Source of the DNA: Symbiodinium natans
Lineage: Eukaryota; Sar; Dinophyceae; Suessiales; Symbiodiniaceae
Length of the DNA stretch: 64,000 nucleotides
Assembly: GCA_905221605.1 (NCBI GenBank)
Contig: CAJNDS010001113.1
Location: 971,163 to 1,035,162, forward strand
Direction: 5' to 3'
Position numbers and translations under genes: made by a program. Of the stretch, positions 27,756 through 37,920 are shown one piece after another. Each line of letters opens with the position of its first letter. Position 1 is the first letter of the stretch. The notes beneath the pieces are model-generated. The model saw nothing but the letters and a program-made list of their open reading frames with translations. It was not told the origin of the DNA and searched no databases.

Positions 27756-29426
27756 CTGGGACGAGATTCTCGACCGGCTTCGCGGGCAGGTTGGCGAAGT
27801 GCGCGCGGAGGAGGTTGAAGATGAGCCGGTACTTGTGGAAGTTGCCCCTCCTGCAGCTGGGGGGGCTTGAGGGTTTTTAGGGTTTAGGGTTTAGGGTTTA
27901 GGGTTTAGGGTTTAGGGTTTAGGGTTTAGGGTTTAGGGTTTAGGGTTTAGGGTTTAGGGTTTGTTGCTTGAGGGGCTTCTGTTCCGATGGCACCTACGGT
28001 CTTGAGGTCTTTGGGCTTCGGGTGGATCGATGCGGGGGGAGCAGGGAACTCTCAACAGAACAGGCGCCGCCCTGGCCTGGAGAAGAGCGAAAAAAAAACG
28101 AGGGTTTCGGGTTGGGATGTTCCCCCATATACGAACAGTCCTCAACAGGGATTCTCGTACCCCTATTCTGATCCCTATTCAGATCCCTATTCAGACCTGT
28201 TAGTACAAGGGGGAACATCCCAAGTTTAGGGCTTGGAGGTTAGGAATTCTCTCTACGTGCAGACGACTGGCGCGAGAAAAGCCATCATACGGTCACGGAC
28301 CATCTGCTGCAAGACCTGCCGCCAAAGAGGCTCTCTGGGGCTTAGGGCTTAGGGCTTAGGGCTTGGGGCTTAGGGCTTCGGGCTTAGGGCTTAGGGTTTA
28401 GGGTTTAGGGGGCTTAGGGTTTAAGGTTTAGGGTTTAGGGTTTAGGGTTTAGGGTTTAGGGTTTAGGGTTTAGGGTTTAGGGTTTAGGGTTTAGGGTTTA
28501 GGGTTTAGGGGTCATCGGGTCATATGGTCATGCTTATAAGCAACCCCTGAACCCCAAACCCTCGACGGCTTCTACCGATCCTGTGGATTAGGGTCTAGAG
28601 GGTTTAGGGAAGTTAGGGTTCAGGGTTTAGGGTGCAGGGTCTGCATAGCCTCCCCTTCATGGGCGAGACCCTGAGCGTTGGAATCACATGAGCGCAGATA
28701 GCAATCTTCTGACTTTTGCTGTGGTTGACAGCTCCAGTTCCAAAAGACAGTTCTGCATTGCGATTTAGGAGAATGCAGCGCAGACGTGTGCAAATGCTGG
28801 AACAACTCAACTGTCAATCACGGAAAGGCAGCACGATCTTGTTTTCTATATAGCCGCAGTATGGTGACTTCAACAAGAACCCAGTAGAAAACCCTGGGCG
28901 CCTGGGCCAGTAGCGGGCGATCCTCCTCGTCACTGAGCACGCCGGCCTAGGGTTCAAGGGTTTGGGGGGGCTAAGAGGCCCAGGATCGTACAGAGTTTAG
29001 GGTTTAGGGGTTAGGGTTTGGGTTTAGGGTTTAGGGTTTAGGGTTTAGGGTTTAGGGTTTAGGGTTCAGGGTCTAGGGTCTAGGGTCTAGGGTTTAGGGT
29101 TTAGGGTTTAGGGTTTCGGGTTTCGGGTTCCTTAAGGAGACTTAGGGCTTCAGGGATGTACATGGAGAGGAATCGAAAATCATGAGGATCCACGGGTGTT
29201 CAGGGCATTTAGGGCGTTTAGGGTTTCACAAAGGAGGAGTTCCAGAATTGCTCGCAATTGCTCCTAGCGAAGCCATGCGCAAGTCTGTGCGGGCGTTAAA
29301 AACCCACGCCTAACGCCTAGGTCGCGACTACACAAGACACTCCCTTCAGAAAGCACCGCCCGAACCCTAAAACCCGAACACCCTGAAGAAGGCGAGCGAC
29401 GCCCACTGGGGACCGGATCCAGCCCG
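27756..29426 (-). CDS. Exon cluster of an unrecognised minus-strand gene
   Basis: 27756-27850 (95 nt; acceptor CTGCAG|G, donor GTGCCT) encodes NFHKYRLIFNLLRAHFANLP. 28268-28330 encodes PLWRQVLQQMVRDRMMAFLA with a possible GTCGTC donor. Weaker candidates are about 28000-28060 (HPKPKDLKTV), about 28881-28935 (SDEEDRPLLAQAPRVFYWVL) and 29382-29426 (GSGPQWASLAFF; acceptor TTACAG, donor GTGTTC). The strong ones have high third-position GC and proper splice signals. I do not recognise the protein. Introns hold arrays at 27870-27961, 28335-28510 and 28994-29125 and a family 3 element at 28112-28223. Confidence 0.5.
27870..27961. repeat. Telomere-type array
   Basis: About 12 TTTAGGG units, directly upstream (gene sense) of the exon at 27756-27850. 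Confidence 0.95.
28112..28223. mobile_element. Inverted-repeat element, family 3, copy B
   Basis: Starts TTGGGATGTTCCCCCATATA and ends GGGGGAACATCCCAA; contains three near-tandem CCCTATTC/TGAT units in its centre. Confidence 0.85.
28336..28512. repeat. Telomere block with CTTAGGG run
   Basis: GCTTAGG/CTTGGGG variants to 28395, then about 15 TTTAGGG units. Confidence 0.94.
28994..29130. repeat. Telomere-type array with TCTAGGG run
   Basis: TTTAGGG units with three TCTAGGG and two TTTCGGG units. Confidence 0.93.
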
Positions 29427-29474
29427 CTGTAAGAACCAGGGCCTTGGAATCGGAGGGTGGGGGGGCTTCCAGGA

Positions 29475-29900
29475 ATTAGGGTTTAAGGTTTCGGGGTGTA
29501 GGGTTTAGGGTTTTGGGGTGTGGGGTTTAGGGTTTAGAATGTAAGGTTTGGGGTTTAGGGTCTAGGGTTTAGGCTGTAAGCTTTTGGGGTTTTGGGTTTT
29601 GGGCTTTGGGGTTTGGGGGTTTTGGGGTTTAGGGGTGTAGGGGTTTTGGGGTTTTGGGGTTTTGGGGTTTAGGGGTTTAGGGTTTTGGGGTTTCGGGCGT
29701 TTACGGGATTAGGGGTTTAGGGGTATGGGGTTTAAGGTTTAGGGTTTAGGGTTTAGGCTTTAAGGTTTAGGGTTTTCGCGTTTAGGGTTTTGGGTTTAGC
29801 TTTTGGGGGGGAGAGCTTCTTATCGGGCTTTTTTCTTTCCTTGCAGCCGAAGCCCGAAACCAAAGGGTTTAGGGTTTCGAGTTTAGGGCTTAGGGTTTCG
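29475..29900. repeat. Highly degenerate telomere-derived stretch
   Basis: GT-rich sequence with units such as TTTTGGGG, TGTAGGG and TTTAAGG over about 400 bp; no perfect run longer than two units. No gene seen. Confidence 0.8.
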
Positions 29901-30026
29901 AGTTCGGAGTTTGAGCCTGTATTGGTTGAGGGCGCAGAGCTTCACTAGCGTGGGTCCCTTCTTGGTGTCCGGGTTCCATGTGTTTTTAGCATGCTCAGTA
30001 AGCCCAGCACCTTCAAAAAGAACAAC

Positions 30027-30141
30027 CCTAACCCTAAACCCTAAACCCTAAACCCTAAACCCTAAACCCTAAACCCTAAACCCTAAACCCTAAACCCTAA
30101 ACCCTAAACCCTAAACCCTAAACCCTAAACCCTAAACCCAA
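30027..30141. repeat. CCCTAAA array
   Basis: About 16 perfect units on plus, immediately downstream of the stop codon at 30153 in gene sense. Confidence 0.95.
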
Positions 30142-30152
30142 ACAAGGGCCCA

Positions 30153-30233
30153 TCACTTAAAGAGCTGCCCGTCATACCCTGGTCCGGCCTGATGCTTGGG
30201 GCCTTGGATCTCAATGATTTCGGCATTCTCCTG
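30153..30233 (-). CDS. Terminal exon, probably of the VSHQW-family gene
   Basis: 81 nt, 26 codons plus TGA, after acceptor CCGCAG. Contains [20 protein letters not shown] and ends LFK. Phase 0. Its link to the gene upstream is inferred from position and strand only. Confidence 0.5.
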   Translation of the reverse strand, partial: QENAEIIEIQGPKHQAGPGYDGQLFK

Positions 30234-33200
30234 CTGCGGGGTTTATAGGGTTCAGGGTTTAGGGTTTAGGGAAACATGGGCACATAGAGCACTTGTCCCG
30301 AAAGATGGCTCTACATCTCTATTTTCAGGAGAGAGGGAGAGAGTGGGGGAGAGAGAGAGAGAGCCCCCATCCCCTCAGCCCCTGAACCCTAAGCCCCTGC
30401 CTGTACGGCTCTGAGGTAACTGGCGTCCTAGCCCACATCGAAACATCAAAAGCCTTTACAGCTCTGCAGCGAGGAGCCTTTTGGGGTTTTAGGGGTTTTT
30501 AGGAGTTTTGGGTTTTTTTGGGGTTAAGGGTCTAGGGTTTAGGGTGTTGGGGTAAACTCTGCAGGAGATCACCCATCTAGGTCTGACAGTCTAAACCCCT
30601 GCATCCTAAACCCTCCAAACCCTAATCCCTAAGACCCCAACACCCCAAAATTCTGGAACCCTCCAACCTCCTAAACCTCTCTTACTATATATATATATAT
30701 ATATATATATTTTTTTTATTTATTTATTTATTTAAACCCTATACACCTTCGTGGCTAAGGGTCATTTCTTCGTGGCTAAGGGTCATTTCTTCGTGGCTGA
30801 GGGTCATTTCTTCGTGGCTAAGGGCAATTCCCTCGCTAAGGGCCATTTCTTCGTCGCTAAGGGCCATTTCTTGGTCGCTAAGGGCCATTTCCTGGGTGCT
30901 AAGGGCCATTTCGTCGTGGCTAAGGGCCATTTCTTGGTCGCTAAGGGCCATTTCCTGGGTGCTAAGGGCCATTTCGTCGTGGCTAAGGGTCATTTCCTTC
31001 GTAGCTAAGGGTCAATTCCTTCGTGGCTAAGGCTCGTTTCCTTCGTGGCTAAGGGTCATTTCCTTCGTGGCTAAGGGTCATTTCCTTCGTGGCTAAGGGT
31101 CATTTCCTTCGCCTCCCCCCCCCTCTCCCTGCCCTGGCTCTTCTTCTGGCGGCCCCTCTGCGGGCCGATGAAATGGTTCGTGTGTAGGATGGTCCATGAC
31201 AACGTGAGGTTGGAGGACAGGGCTTGCTGATGAAAAATGTAAACTTTTTGCTTCTTAATGTTTTGGGATTCTCTGGGTGGGTGGGTTTTTTTCGAGAGCC
31301 CAAACAGCGGCTCTACTGGAGATTGCTCGACCCGGAGCTGCTGAACCCTAAACCCTAAACCCTAAACCCTAAACCCTAAACCCTAAACCCTAAACCCTAA
31401 ACCCTAAACCCTAAACCCTAAACCCTAAACCCTAAACCCTAAGACCCAATTCAACTCCCGAAAAAACGACAGGCGGCCACCTCCAGGCTCAGCTCCCTGC
31501 AGGCCCATTCCAATCCTTAGTGGGCGTTAGGGTTCAGGGTTGAATGGGGTTTAGGGTTTAGGGTTTAGGGTTTAGGGTTTAGGGTTTAGGGTTCAGGGTT
31601 CAGGGTTTAGGGTTTAGAGTTTAGGGCTTAGGTTTCATGGGGCTACGCCTTTAGGGTTTAGGGTTAGAAGCACCATTTTACGAGCACCATGTCACGAAGC
31701 ATGGCTTCTATGGGTGGGGATAAGAAGAGCCAGCAAGAGCTCAAAGGATTACGGCGTTCAAAATGGGCCCTGATTCCCTGATCAAGAGAACCAGCTCAAA
31801 CTCAAAAACATGTTCAAGGGCCCCAGTTCGAAGAGCTATAGCTCCTATGGTTTAGGGTTTAGGGTAGTAAGCCCAAAACCCTACACCCAAACCCGTTGAA
31901 AAAATAGCAATTTAAAGAATAACAATAACAGATTGAAGAAATAAAATACAAATAATAATAGACTGCAAAAACAAAAGACACGTTCCAAGATTGGTCCCCG
32001 GGATCGGCACCACGCGCGACCACACCATTCGGATCTCGATGCCGGGGCGCCTTGTGTGGGAGTAAGGGCCCACGGTTTTGGGGTCTAAGGCTCATAAGTT
32101 GAGGGTTTAGCGTTTAGGGCCTAGGGTTTAGGGTTTAGGGTTTAGGATTGAGGATTTAGGGTTTAGGGTCTAGGGGTTAGGGTGCAATTAGGGGCGGTTT
32201 TTGGACGACAAGAGTTTGGAGTTTCGGGATCTTGCGGGGATTCATCAGCGGTGTTTCGCTGAATAAGGAGTCTTCTTGGGGCTCCTTTATCATACGGTGC
32301 CTCTTATATGCGGGGTACCAAAAGCAAAGAGACCATATTGGTAGCTCTTCGGACTTGTTCGAACCTCGGGTTCATAACCCAAAACCCTAAACCCTAAACC
32401 CTAAACCCCAGGGCTTAGGCCGCTTAGGCCCCTAGAACCTCTTGAGTACGCTGAAGCCTTGGCCACCATGAAAGCAGACCAAGCCGCTTGAGTCGCGTGC
32501 GGGGCAGAGAATGACAAAGAAGCGGCACCTTTCAACCTCGGAGTCAAGTTTGTCTGGCTTGGGGTTCAGGGTTTAGGGTTTAGGGTTTAGGGTTTAGGGT
32601 TTAGGGTTTAGGGTTTAGGGTTTAGGGTTTAGGGTTTAGGGTTCAGGGTTCAGGGTTTAGGGTTTAGGGTTTAGGGTTTAGGGTTTAGGGCTTAGGGCTT
32701 AGGGCTTAGGGCTTAGGGTTTATACAGGTCCTCAGGGGGAACTTACAGTGCCCTTGGATGTCTCAAGATACCCTACTTATAAGTTTAGGGTTTAGGGTTT
32801 AAGGTATATAACCCTGCTGATATCCCTAAACTCTAAACCACAAAACTCCACACCCTGAGCCCCCAAGCCTTCAGCCGCCACGCTCAATTTCATGCTAACC
32901 CCAAAAAAGCGGTCCTCTCACTGCCCTTTGTGTTTCGGCCCCTGAACCTGAAACCCCAAAACCTAAGCCCTAAACCCCAAAGCTTAAACCTCAACCCTAA
33001 AGGGACTTCAGGGATTTCTAAGGCTCAGGGTGGTTCCGGGGGGTTCCTCTTTCGTTTTTGCACTGAGGCGCATAGGCCGGCAAGCTCAGGATCGCGTCCT
33101 GGCGCTGGGAGCCGCAGGATTGCGGACAGCAGAGGTAGTCGTACCAAAGAAACCTGGGCTGATTAGGGTTTAGGGTTTAGGGCTTGGGGTTTGGGGTTTA

Positions 33201-34080
33201 GGGGCTTCGTGTGTTTCTTGGGGAGCAAGAGATGGAGGAACTGCCTTGGCCTTGGCCAACTTTCCGCGTGTGCGTGTCGGTGCCGATTGACTTCTCTGCT
33301 TGGTGCGGGCCTGGTGGATAGCAGGTGGGAGGTAGCTCCGTGAATAGCAGGATAGCAGAAAGGCGTGGCAGAAGCATAGCAAACCCAATGCAACCGGCAT
33401 TTTTGTGTGAAGGTCGGTGCATGCAGTGCACACCTATGCGCATATGCTGGCACTTGCACTGCTTCCAGCAGTGGCTGCAGGGTGCATACGTGCTTGCGCG
33501 ATAGGCATGGACCTCGTGCAACACCAAGGATGCGGGCGCCCGGAGCGTGATGAAGCTGCAGCCCAACCCTTAGAAGCCTCACGCCCTCCTCTTTATAGGA
33601 TTGCGTCAACAGCAACAGCGACAGCGACCGCAACAGCAACGGCAACGATCAAGAAGAAGAAGAAGGATAAGAAAAAGAAGATCCCAGACCCCCAAAAAGA
33701 AAACCCAGACATCCCCAGACCCCCAAAACCCAAAAGAAGAAACCCAAAACCCCCAAAAAACCCTTTAGTTTAGGGGTGTGTCGGGTTTGGGGTTCAGGGT
33801 TTCGGAGATTCGGGTTTCGGGTCCCAAAAACCCTAAACCCTAAACCCTAATTAAGCCCTAAACGCAACGAAACCCTAAACCCTAATTAAACCCTACACCC
33901 TAAACCCTATATTCCCACTCCTCCGAGCGGCAGAGGTTTCGAGGAGAGCTCCGGGAGGCCGACGGGGCGGCCGTGCACAAACTCCAAGCCGGGGCTCCCG
34001 TGAACCCAGGAAACACCGGCCAGGAGGTTCTTCCTTCCAAGGGAACGGCATGCTCTACTATCTGCAATGAATACATGTAT

Positions 34081-34118
<38 letters not shown>

Positions 34119-35305
34119 TATATATGTGCGTATATTTGTATACATACATATATGCATACATACATACATACATACATACATACATACATACATACATACA
34201 TACATACATACATACATACATACATACATACATACAGACATACAGACATACAGACATACAGACATACAGACATACAGACATACAGACACACATACAGACA
34301 TACATACATTATACTAAGGTCTTGCTTAACATTTCGAAGCTCAAAACAAACTGGGATCAGAACCACGAAGAAGTGGGATTCGTCGTTTGGGCTTGGGAGC
34401 CTGGTAGAGTGCGAAAGGTGTTCTGCTGTGTGGCTTTGGTTTAGGGTTTAGGGTCTAAGGTGGGTTGGCGTTCAGGGTGTCTGGGATTTAGGGTTTAAAG
34501 GTTCTGGGGTTGAGGGGTTAGTTAGGGTGCACGGGTGTTGAGATGGTAGGATTTCCTGCGGGGCCTACAACATCTACAATTCTGCAAGGGGGTGTTTGGA
34601 CATGCAGTAGATACTGACACCCCCAGGAGACAAGTTCCATGCAACCCATTTTTGCTTCCTCTTTTTGTCTCCGACAAAATGAGGAAAAAACACGGCCCCC
34701 CTTTGCCCCCATTTCGAAGCAACGCAACAAGAGAACCCTAAACCCTCAACCCCAAACCCCAAACCCCAAACCCCAAACCCCAAACCCTAAACCCTAAACC
34801 CTAAACCCTACGCACACCAAAAGGGCGGCCCAGTGGCAAGGCTTCTTGGAGCACCCGGAAGTGCTCCATGCTGGGGTCCGGATGTTCCTGGGCTTCAGCT
34901 CAGGTGTCAAAGAAACGCAAGGGTTTGTGGTTAAGGGCTTGGGGTTTTGGGTTTTGGGCTTAGGGTTTAGGGCTGCCCTGTTGGGTAGTAGCTGTTACTC
35001 TCTTGCCCAGGCAATTGACTGGATGCTGGAAGCAATGTCCCCTGGCACCGCAACACTAGCGAAACCAAATGCGAAAGACCAAGGCAACCACTAACGAAAG
35101 ACAACCCTCCAAACCTTAAACTCCCTAAACCCTCAACCCTCTAAAACCCTAAGCCCTCTAAACCCTAAACCCTCCAAACCCTGCACCAAGGCATCCGGGG
35201 CTCTGATGTCACCCACTGGTGTGACACAAACAGGGCGTGCCCCTGCTGCTCGTCAAACTCAATCAGGACTCCCTCCTTCGGGGGGGAAGTTGAGACGTCG
35301 TTCCC
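30153..35305 (-). CDS. VSHQW-family protein gene (multi-exon, partial)
   Basis: Minus strand. 35213-35305 (93 nt, 31 codons) encodes [19 protein letters not shown]; donor GTGACA. 34829-34887 encodes [17 protein letters not shown]; acceptor GCCCAG|G. 33072-33153 (82 nt) encodes [20 protein letters not shown] then ILSLPAY; acceptor CCCAG|G, GC donor. 32485-32536 (52 nt) encodes [17 protein letters not shown]; acceptor CGAG|G, GC donor. The last two join in phase as LPAY-VERCRFF. This VSHQW ... HPDP...F..LQ ... WYDY..PQ ... LPAY...C..F order is that of a protein family I remember as frequent in dinoflagellates; its biochemical role is not known to me. An exon at 30153-30233 ending in TGA may be its last. 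Introns hold arrays, a minisatellite, a CATA microsatellite and degenerate repeats. Confidence 0.7.
30240..30720. other. Intronic spacer with short repeats
   Basis: GA tract at 30328-30362, degenerate telomere units, (TA)n at 30686-30710 followed by poly-T and TTTA repeats. No exon recognised. Confidence 0.4.
30733..31112. repeat. Minisatellite, about 22-bp unit
   Basis: About 17 copies of a unit close to CTTCGTGGCTAAGGGTCATTT. Starts right after TATTTAAACCCTATACA, like the array at 8514-8972, and shares CTTCGTGG..AA.GGTCATTT with it. Confidence 0.95.
31113..31340. other. Downstream part of composite block B
   Basis: C-rich tract, unique sequence, then TGGGATTCTCTGGGTGGGTG...TCGAGAG...GAGCTGCTGAACCCTAAA, resembling 9610-9690. 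Confidence 0.6.
31341..31443. repeat. CCCTAAA array
   Basis: About 14 perfect units on plus. Confidence 0.95.
31445..32400. other. Intronic spacers and arrays
   Basis: TTTAGGG array at 31549-31640, unique sequence at 31640-31855, AT-rich 31890-31980, a codon-biased minus frame at 31990-32080 that may be an exon, degenerate units at 32098-32180 and unique sequence to 32375. Confidence 0.4.
32485..32536 (-). CDS. VSHQW-family exon with FFVILCP motif
   Basis: 52 nt, [17 protein letters not shown], acceptor CGAG|G, donor GCTTGG (GC). Ends in phase 1. Confidence 0.75.
32563..32722. repeat. Telomere block
   Basis: About 18 TTTAGGG units with two TTCAGGG and a terminal CTTAGGG run; lies in the intron just upstream (gene sense) of the FFVILCP exon. 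Confidence 0.94.
33072..33153 (-). CDS. VSHQW-family exon with WYDY and LPAY motifs
   Basis: 82 nt = 1 + 27 codons, ending at TAT (Tyr) before a GCGCCT donor; joins VERCRFF at 32536 in phase 0. Confidence 0.78.
33155..34828. other. Intronic stretch with TA and CATA microsatellites
   Basis: Unique 33200-33640 with open frames but no motif; an AAG/CAACAG-rich part at 33605-33690; CCCTAAA units at 33827-33910; a codon-biased stretch at 33910-34050 open on both strands; (TA)n at 34083-34126; (CATA)n and (CAGACATA)n at 34142-34312; unique 34320-34730; TTTGGGG-type array (as CCCCAAA) at 34734-34810. Confidence 0.5.
34829..34887 (-). CDS. VSHQW-family exon with HPDP motif
   Basis: Encodes [20 protein letters not shown]. 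Acceptor GCCCAG|G; the donor is probably GCCGCC (GC). The opposing plus frame is also open, but the family pattern fixes the strand. Confidence 0.72.
35213..35305 (-). CDS. VSHQW-family exon 1 seen
   Basis: 31 codons, ends exactly at Trp of FVSHQW, then GTGACA. The acceptor reads GATGTAG|G. It continues in phase 0 with GAA CAT CCG at 34887. Confidence 0.75.
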
Positions 35306-35458
35306 CTACATCCTCGAAAGCGCCATGGCAGCTTAGCAGCTTCGCAGCACAACCCTGAACACTGGCAAGCCGTGGCCCCCCCTCGCCCTCTAAACCAACA
35401 AAAACCAAAGCAATGTGGCGGGGGGACGCTCTGGCTCAAAATGCCTGGAGCTAATGTG

Positions 35459-35562
35459 CGGGCTTACGATATTCGGGGTACCTGACTGGGGTCCTTATTA
35501 TATGAGGATCCTTCTATTTTGGGAGTCTATATACTAGGGGTCCCTTGTTCTCGTAAACCCCC
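35459..35562. mobile_element. Inverted-repeat element, family 4, copy C
   Basis: Starts CGGGCTTACGATATTCGGGG, ends GTTCTCGTAAACCCCCATG. Lies upstream of the VSHQW exon. Confidence 0.6.
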
Positions 35563-36046
35563 ATGTAAGCAGAGCAAGCAAGCACCACCCTCCACCACTC
35601 TGGCCTCGCCTTTCTGAGTGTTTAGGGTTTGGGATTTAGGGTTTGGGGATCAGGGTTTAAGGGTTAAGAGTTTAGGGTTTAGGGTTTAGGGTTTCTGGTT
35701 TAAGGCTTTAGGACCCTCCCTCCTGAAGGAGAACCTCGAAAGGCTTGAGCACCATCATCTCTACAAAGGCCTTCGCCGGCACCACATACCTGAGTTTTTG
35801 TTGGGGGGCTGATGGCCTTGAAGGCCCCGATACTTCCTTCGAAGTTCGCGGGGATTTCCGCTTCCAGACGGCTTTTTGGCTTCTCAGGGTTCATGTCTTC
35901 CTTCTTGAGGTTTGGGGCGCGTGGCGTCAAGGAGAAGGAAGTCTGAGGGAAAAATAATCCTGTCAAAACATCATACCTCCAAGTTCGAAGAAGATTCATG
36001 GTGAAGAGCTGCGCGACGCCGGCAACAGTCCTGGAGAAAATGGCCA
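35563..36046. other. Spacer, no gene assigned
   Basis: Degenerate telomere units at 35621-35700; a 150-codon open minus frame at 35700-36155 runs through unique sequence and part of the next element, with no recognised motif. Confidence 0.3.
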
Positions 36047-36158
36047 CATGGGGCTGTACGAAAATAGGGGACCCCCCAACAGAGATCCCCAAATAGTAGG
36101 ATCCCCTGAAAGTATGAACCCCAAAAAGGGTGCCTCTGTTTTCGGAACTCCCCACATA
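36047..36158. mobile_element. Inverted-repeat element, family 4, copy D
   Basis: Starts ATGGGGCTGTACGAAAATAG, ends TGTTTTCGGAACTCCCCACA; interior GATCCCCAAATAGTAGGATC. Confidence 0.75.
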
Positions 36159-36227
36159 GGAAAAAAAGAACAGGGGACATGCGTTGGGTGGCGTTTTCAG
36201 GCGAGTACCGTTCTTGCCAAGCTGCTC

Positions 36228-36400
36228 CCTAAACCCTAAACCCTAAACCCTAAGCCCTAAACCCTAAACCGTACACCCTAACCCTACCCCTAAAGCCTAA
36301 ACCCCTAAACCCTAAACCCTAAACCCTAAACCCTAAACCCTAAACCCTAAACCCTAAACCCTAAACCCTAAACCCTAAACCTTAAACCCTAAACCCTACG
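36228..36400. repeat. CCCTAAA array
   Basis: About 22 units on plus, some variants near 36260-36300. Confidence 0.94.
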
Positions 36401-36499
36401 CTGTAGGGATTTCGGACTGCAAGGATCCTACTTTGTAGGAGAGCGCTTTGAAACCCACCTCTCACGCAGCATTCCTTCGGGCTTAGGATGGTATAGGTT

Positions 36500-36659
36500 G
36501 AGTTTAGGGTTTAGGGTTTAGGGTTTAGGGTTTAGGGTTTAGGGTTTAGGGTTTAGGGTTTAGGGTTTAGGGTTTAGGGTTTAGGGTTTAGGGTTTAGGG
36601 TTTAGGGTTAGGGTTTAGGGTTTAGGGCTTAGGGTTTAGGGCTTAAGGTTTAGGGTTTA
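36500..36659. repeat. Telomere-type array
   Basis: About 21 TTTAGGG units on plus, opposite in orientation to the array 100 bp before it. Confidence 0.95.
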
Positions 36660-36762
36660 GGGATGTTCCCCCTTTATACTAACAGGTCCTTAATTGGGAG
36701 TATAGTAACCCCCTACTGCAATCCCCATTAAGGACTCTTAGTTTACGGGGGAGCATCCCAAA
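36660..36762. mobile_element. Inverted-repeat element, family 3, copy C
   Basis: Starts GGGATGTTCCCCCTTTATAC and ends GGGGGAGCATCCCAA; it abuts or is inserted at the end of the preceding telomere array. Confidence 0.8.
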
Positions 36763-37709
36763 GTATAGTGTCTAGGGCTTAGGGTTTACTTCGGGCTCTG
36801 GGGCTTGAAGTAAATCATGAGCCCTCTGGGTACCGAAAACGAAAAGCTCAGGACCTAAACCCTAGAACCGCCTAAAGAACCCCACTAGACAACCCCAAAC
36901 CCTAGAAGAGGGGCTTAACAAGCCCACCCCTATAATCCCCCAAACCCTCAACCCCTTAGGGTTGAGGGTTTAGGGTTTAGGGTTTGATGCTTCCAAATCC
37001 CCGCCCTCCTGGGCGCGTTCTTCGACAGCTGCCCCGCATAGTCGGCCAACGCCGTGGCAACCGCCGCCATCGCTGGCCACTTAGGGCCCCAAAGGACGGC
37101 GAGAGTATGTGAGAGTAAAGGCGCGCTCTTTTTTGAGGCTTTGAGGTTTTAGGGTTCTGGGTCTACTTTGAGGAGTTCTTCTGCAGCTGCCGTGGAAGAG
37201 TTCGAGAATCATGCTCTCGAGGCTACCATGAAGACCGTGCTCTACGACACCTCGCAGACGCCTTGGTCCCATAATCAAAGGCACACATTGGTTTGGTCTT
37301 ATCCTAAACCCTAAACCCTAAACCCTAAACCCGGAACCCCACAACGTGTGCCGCCTTTATGCTAAGCCTGTACACCCTTAAAAGTCAACCCCGGAGCTTT
37401 CCTCCCACACCCGAAGCTTCAAGCCCTGAACCCCAAAGTGTGCTTGGGCTTCGCCCTCCCGAAAGCTTCCGCGCCTACAGGGTTTAGGGTTTCGGGCTTC
37501 GGGTTTCGGGTTTAGGGTTTATGGTTTAGGGAAGCATTCTACTGCCACAGCAAATGGCGGACAAGACCATGGAACACGGGTTTATGTTGCCGTTGCATAA
37601 AGGTGGCAAACGAGTGATTCCGATTTCTCTTCAGCTCGGGGAAAGAGAACTTGCCTCTTTTACGTAAGGCCTAAACCCAAAACCCTAAACCCTAAACCCT
37701 AAACCCCAG
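36763..37709. other. Spacers with possible minus-strand exons
   Basis: A minus frame at about 37007-37085 (AMAAVATALADYAGQLSKNA) has G or C at nearly every third position and is likely an exon, possibly the 5' part of the VSHQW-family gene. Another, at about 37555-37665 (FPELKRNRNHSFATFMQRQH), is weaker. Short arrays at 36955-36985, 37302-37335, 37480-37530 and 37672-37708. Confidence 0.4.
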
Positions 37710-37786
37710 CTGGCACAATCAAGAAGGGCCAAACTGGCTTCAAGCGCGCCAACGCAGTGAAGATTTACTTCCCTCAGACCTTCAGC
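37710..37786 (+). CDS. Candidate plus-strand exon, unrecognised
   Basis: 77 nt between CCCCAG and GTAGGG. Encodes GTIKKGQTGFKRANAVKIYF then PQTFS. The opposing frames are broken by stops. No family recognised; it opposes the minus direction of the neighbouring genes. Confidence 0.4.
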
Positions 37787-37920
37787 GTAGGGGTTTGAGG
37801 TTCACTTGGAGTTTCCGAAAGAAGGGAGTCCCCCTAAGCTACCCCAAATTAATCGACAATCCGTATTATCGGAACCCTAGAAATTGGGCACTGTACACTA
37901 TTTTCGAAAACCCTGCAACT

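Noticed and set aside
33900-34444. Open frames rich in MYVC / IHTY
   Set aside because: Translation of the CATA and CAGACATA microsatellite.
35700-36155. 151-codon minus-strand open frame
   Set aside because: Runs through the family 4 inverted element at 36047-36158 and shows no motif; more likely a chance frame.
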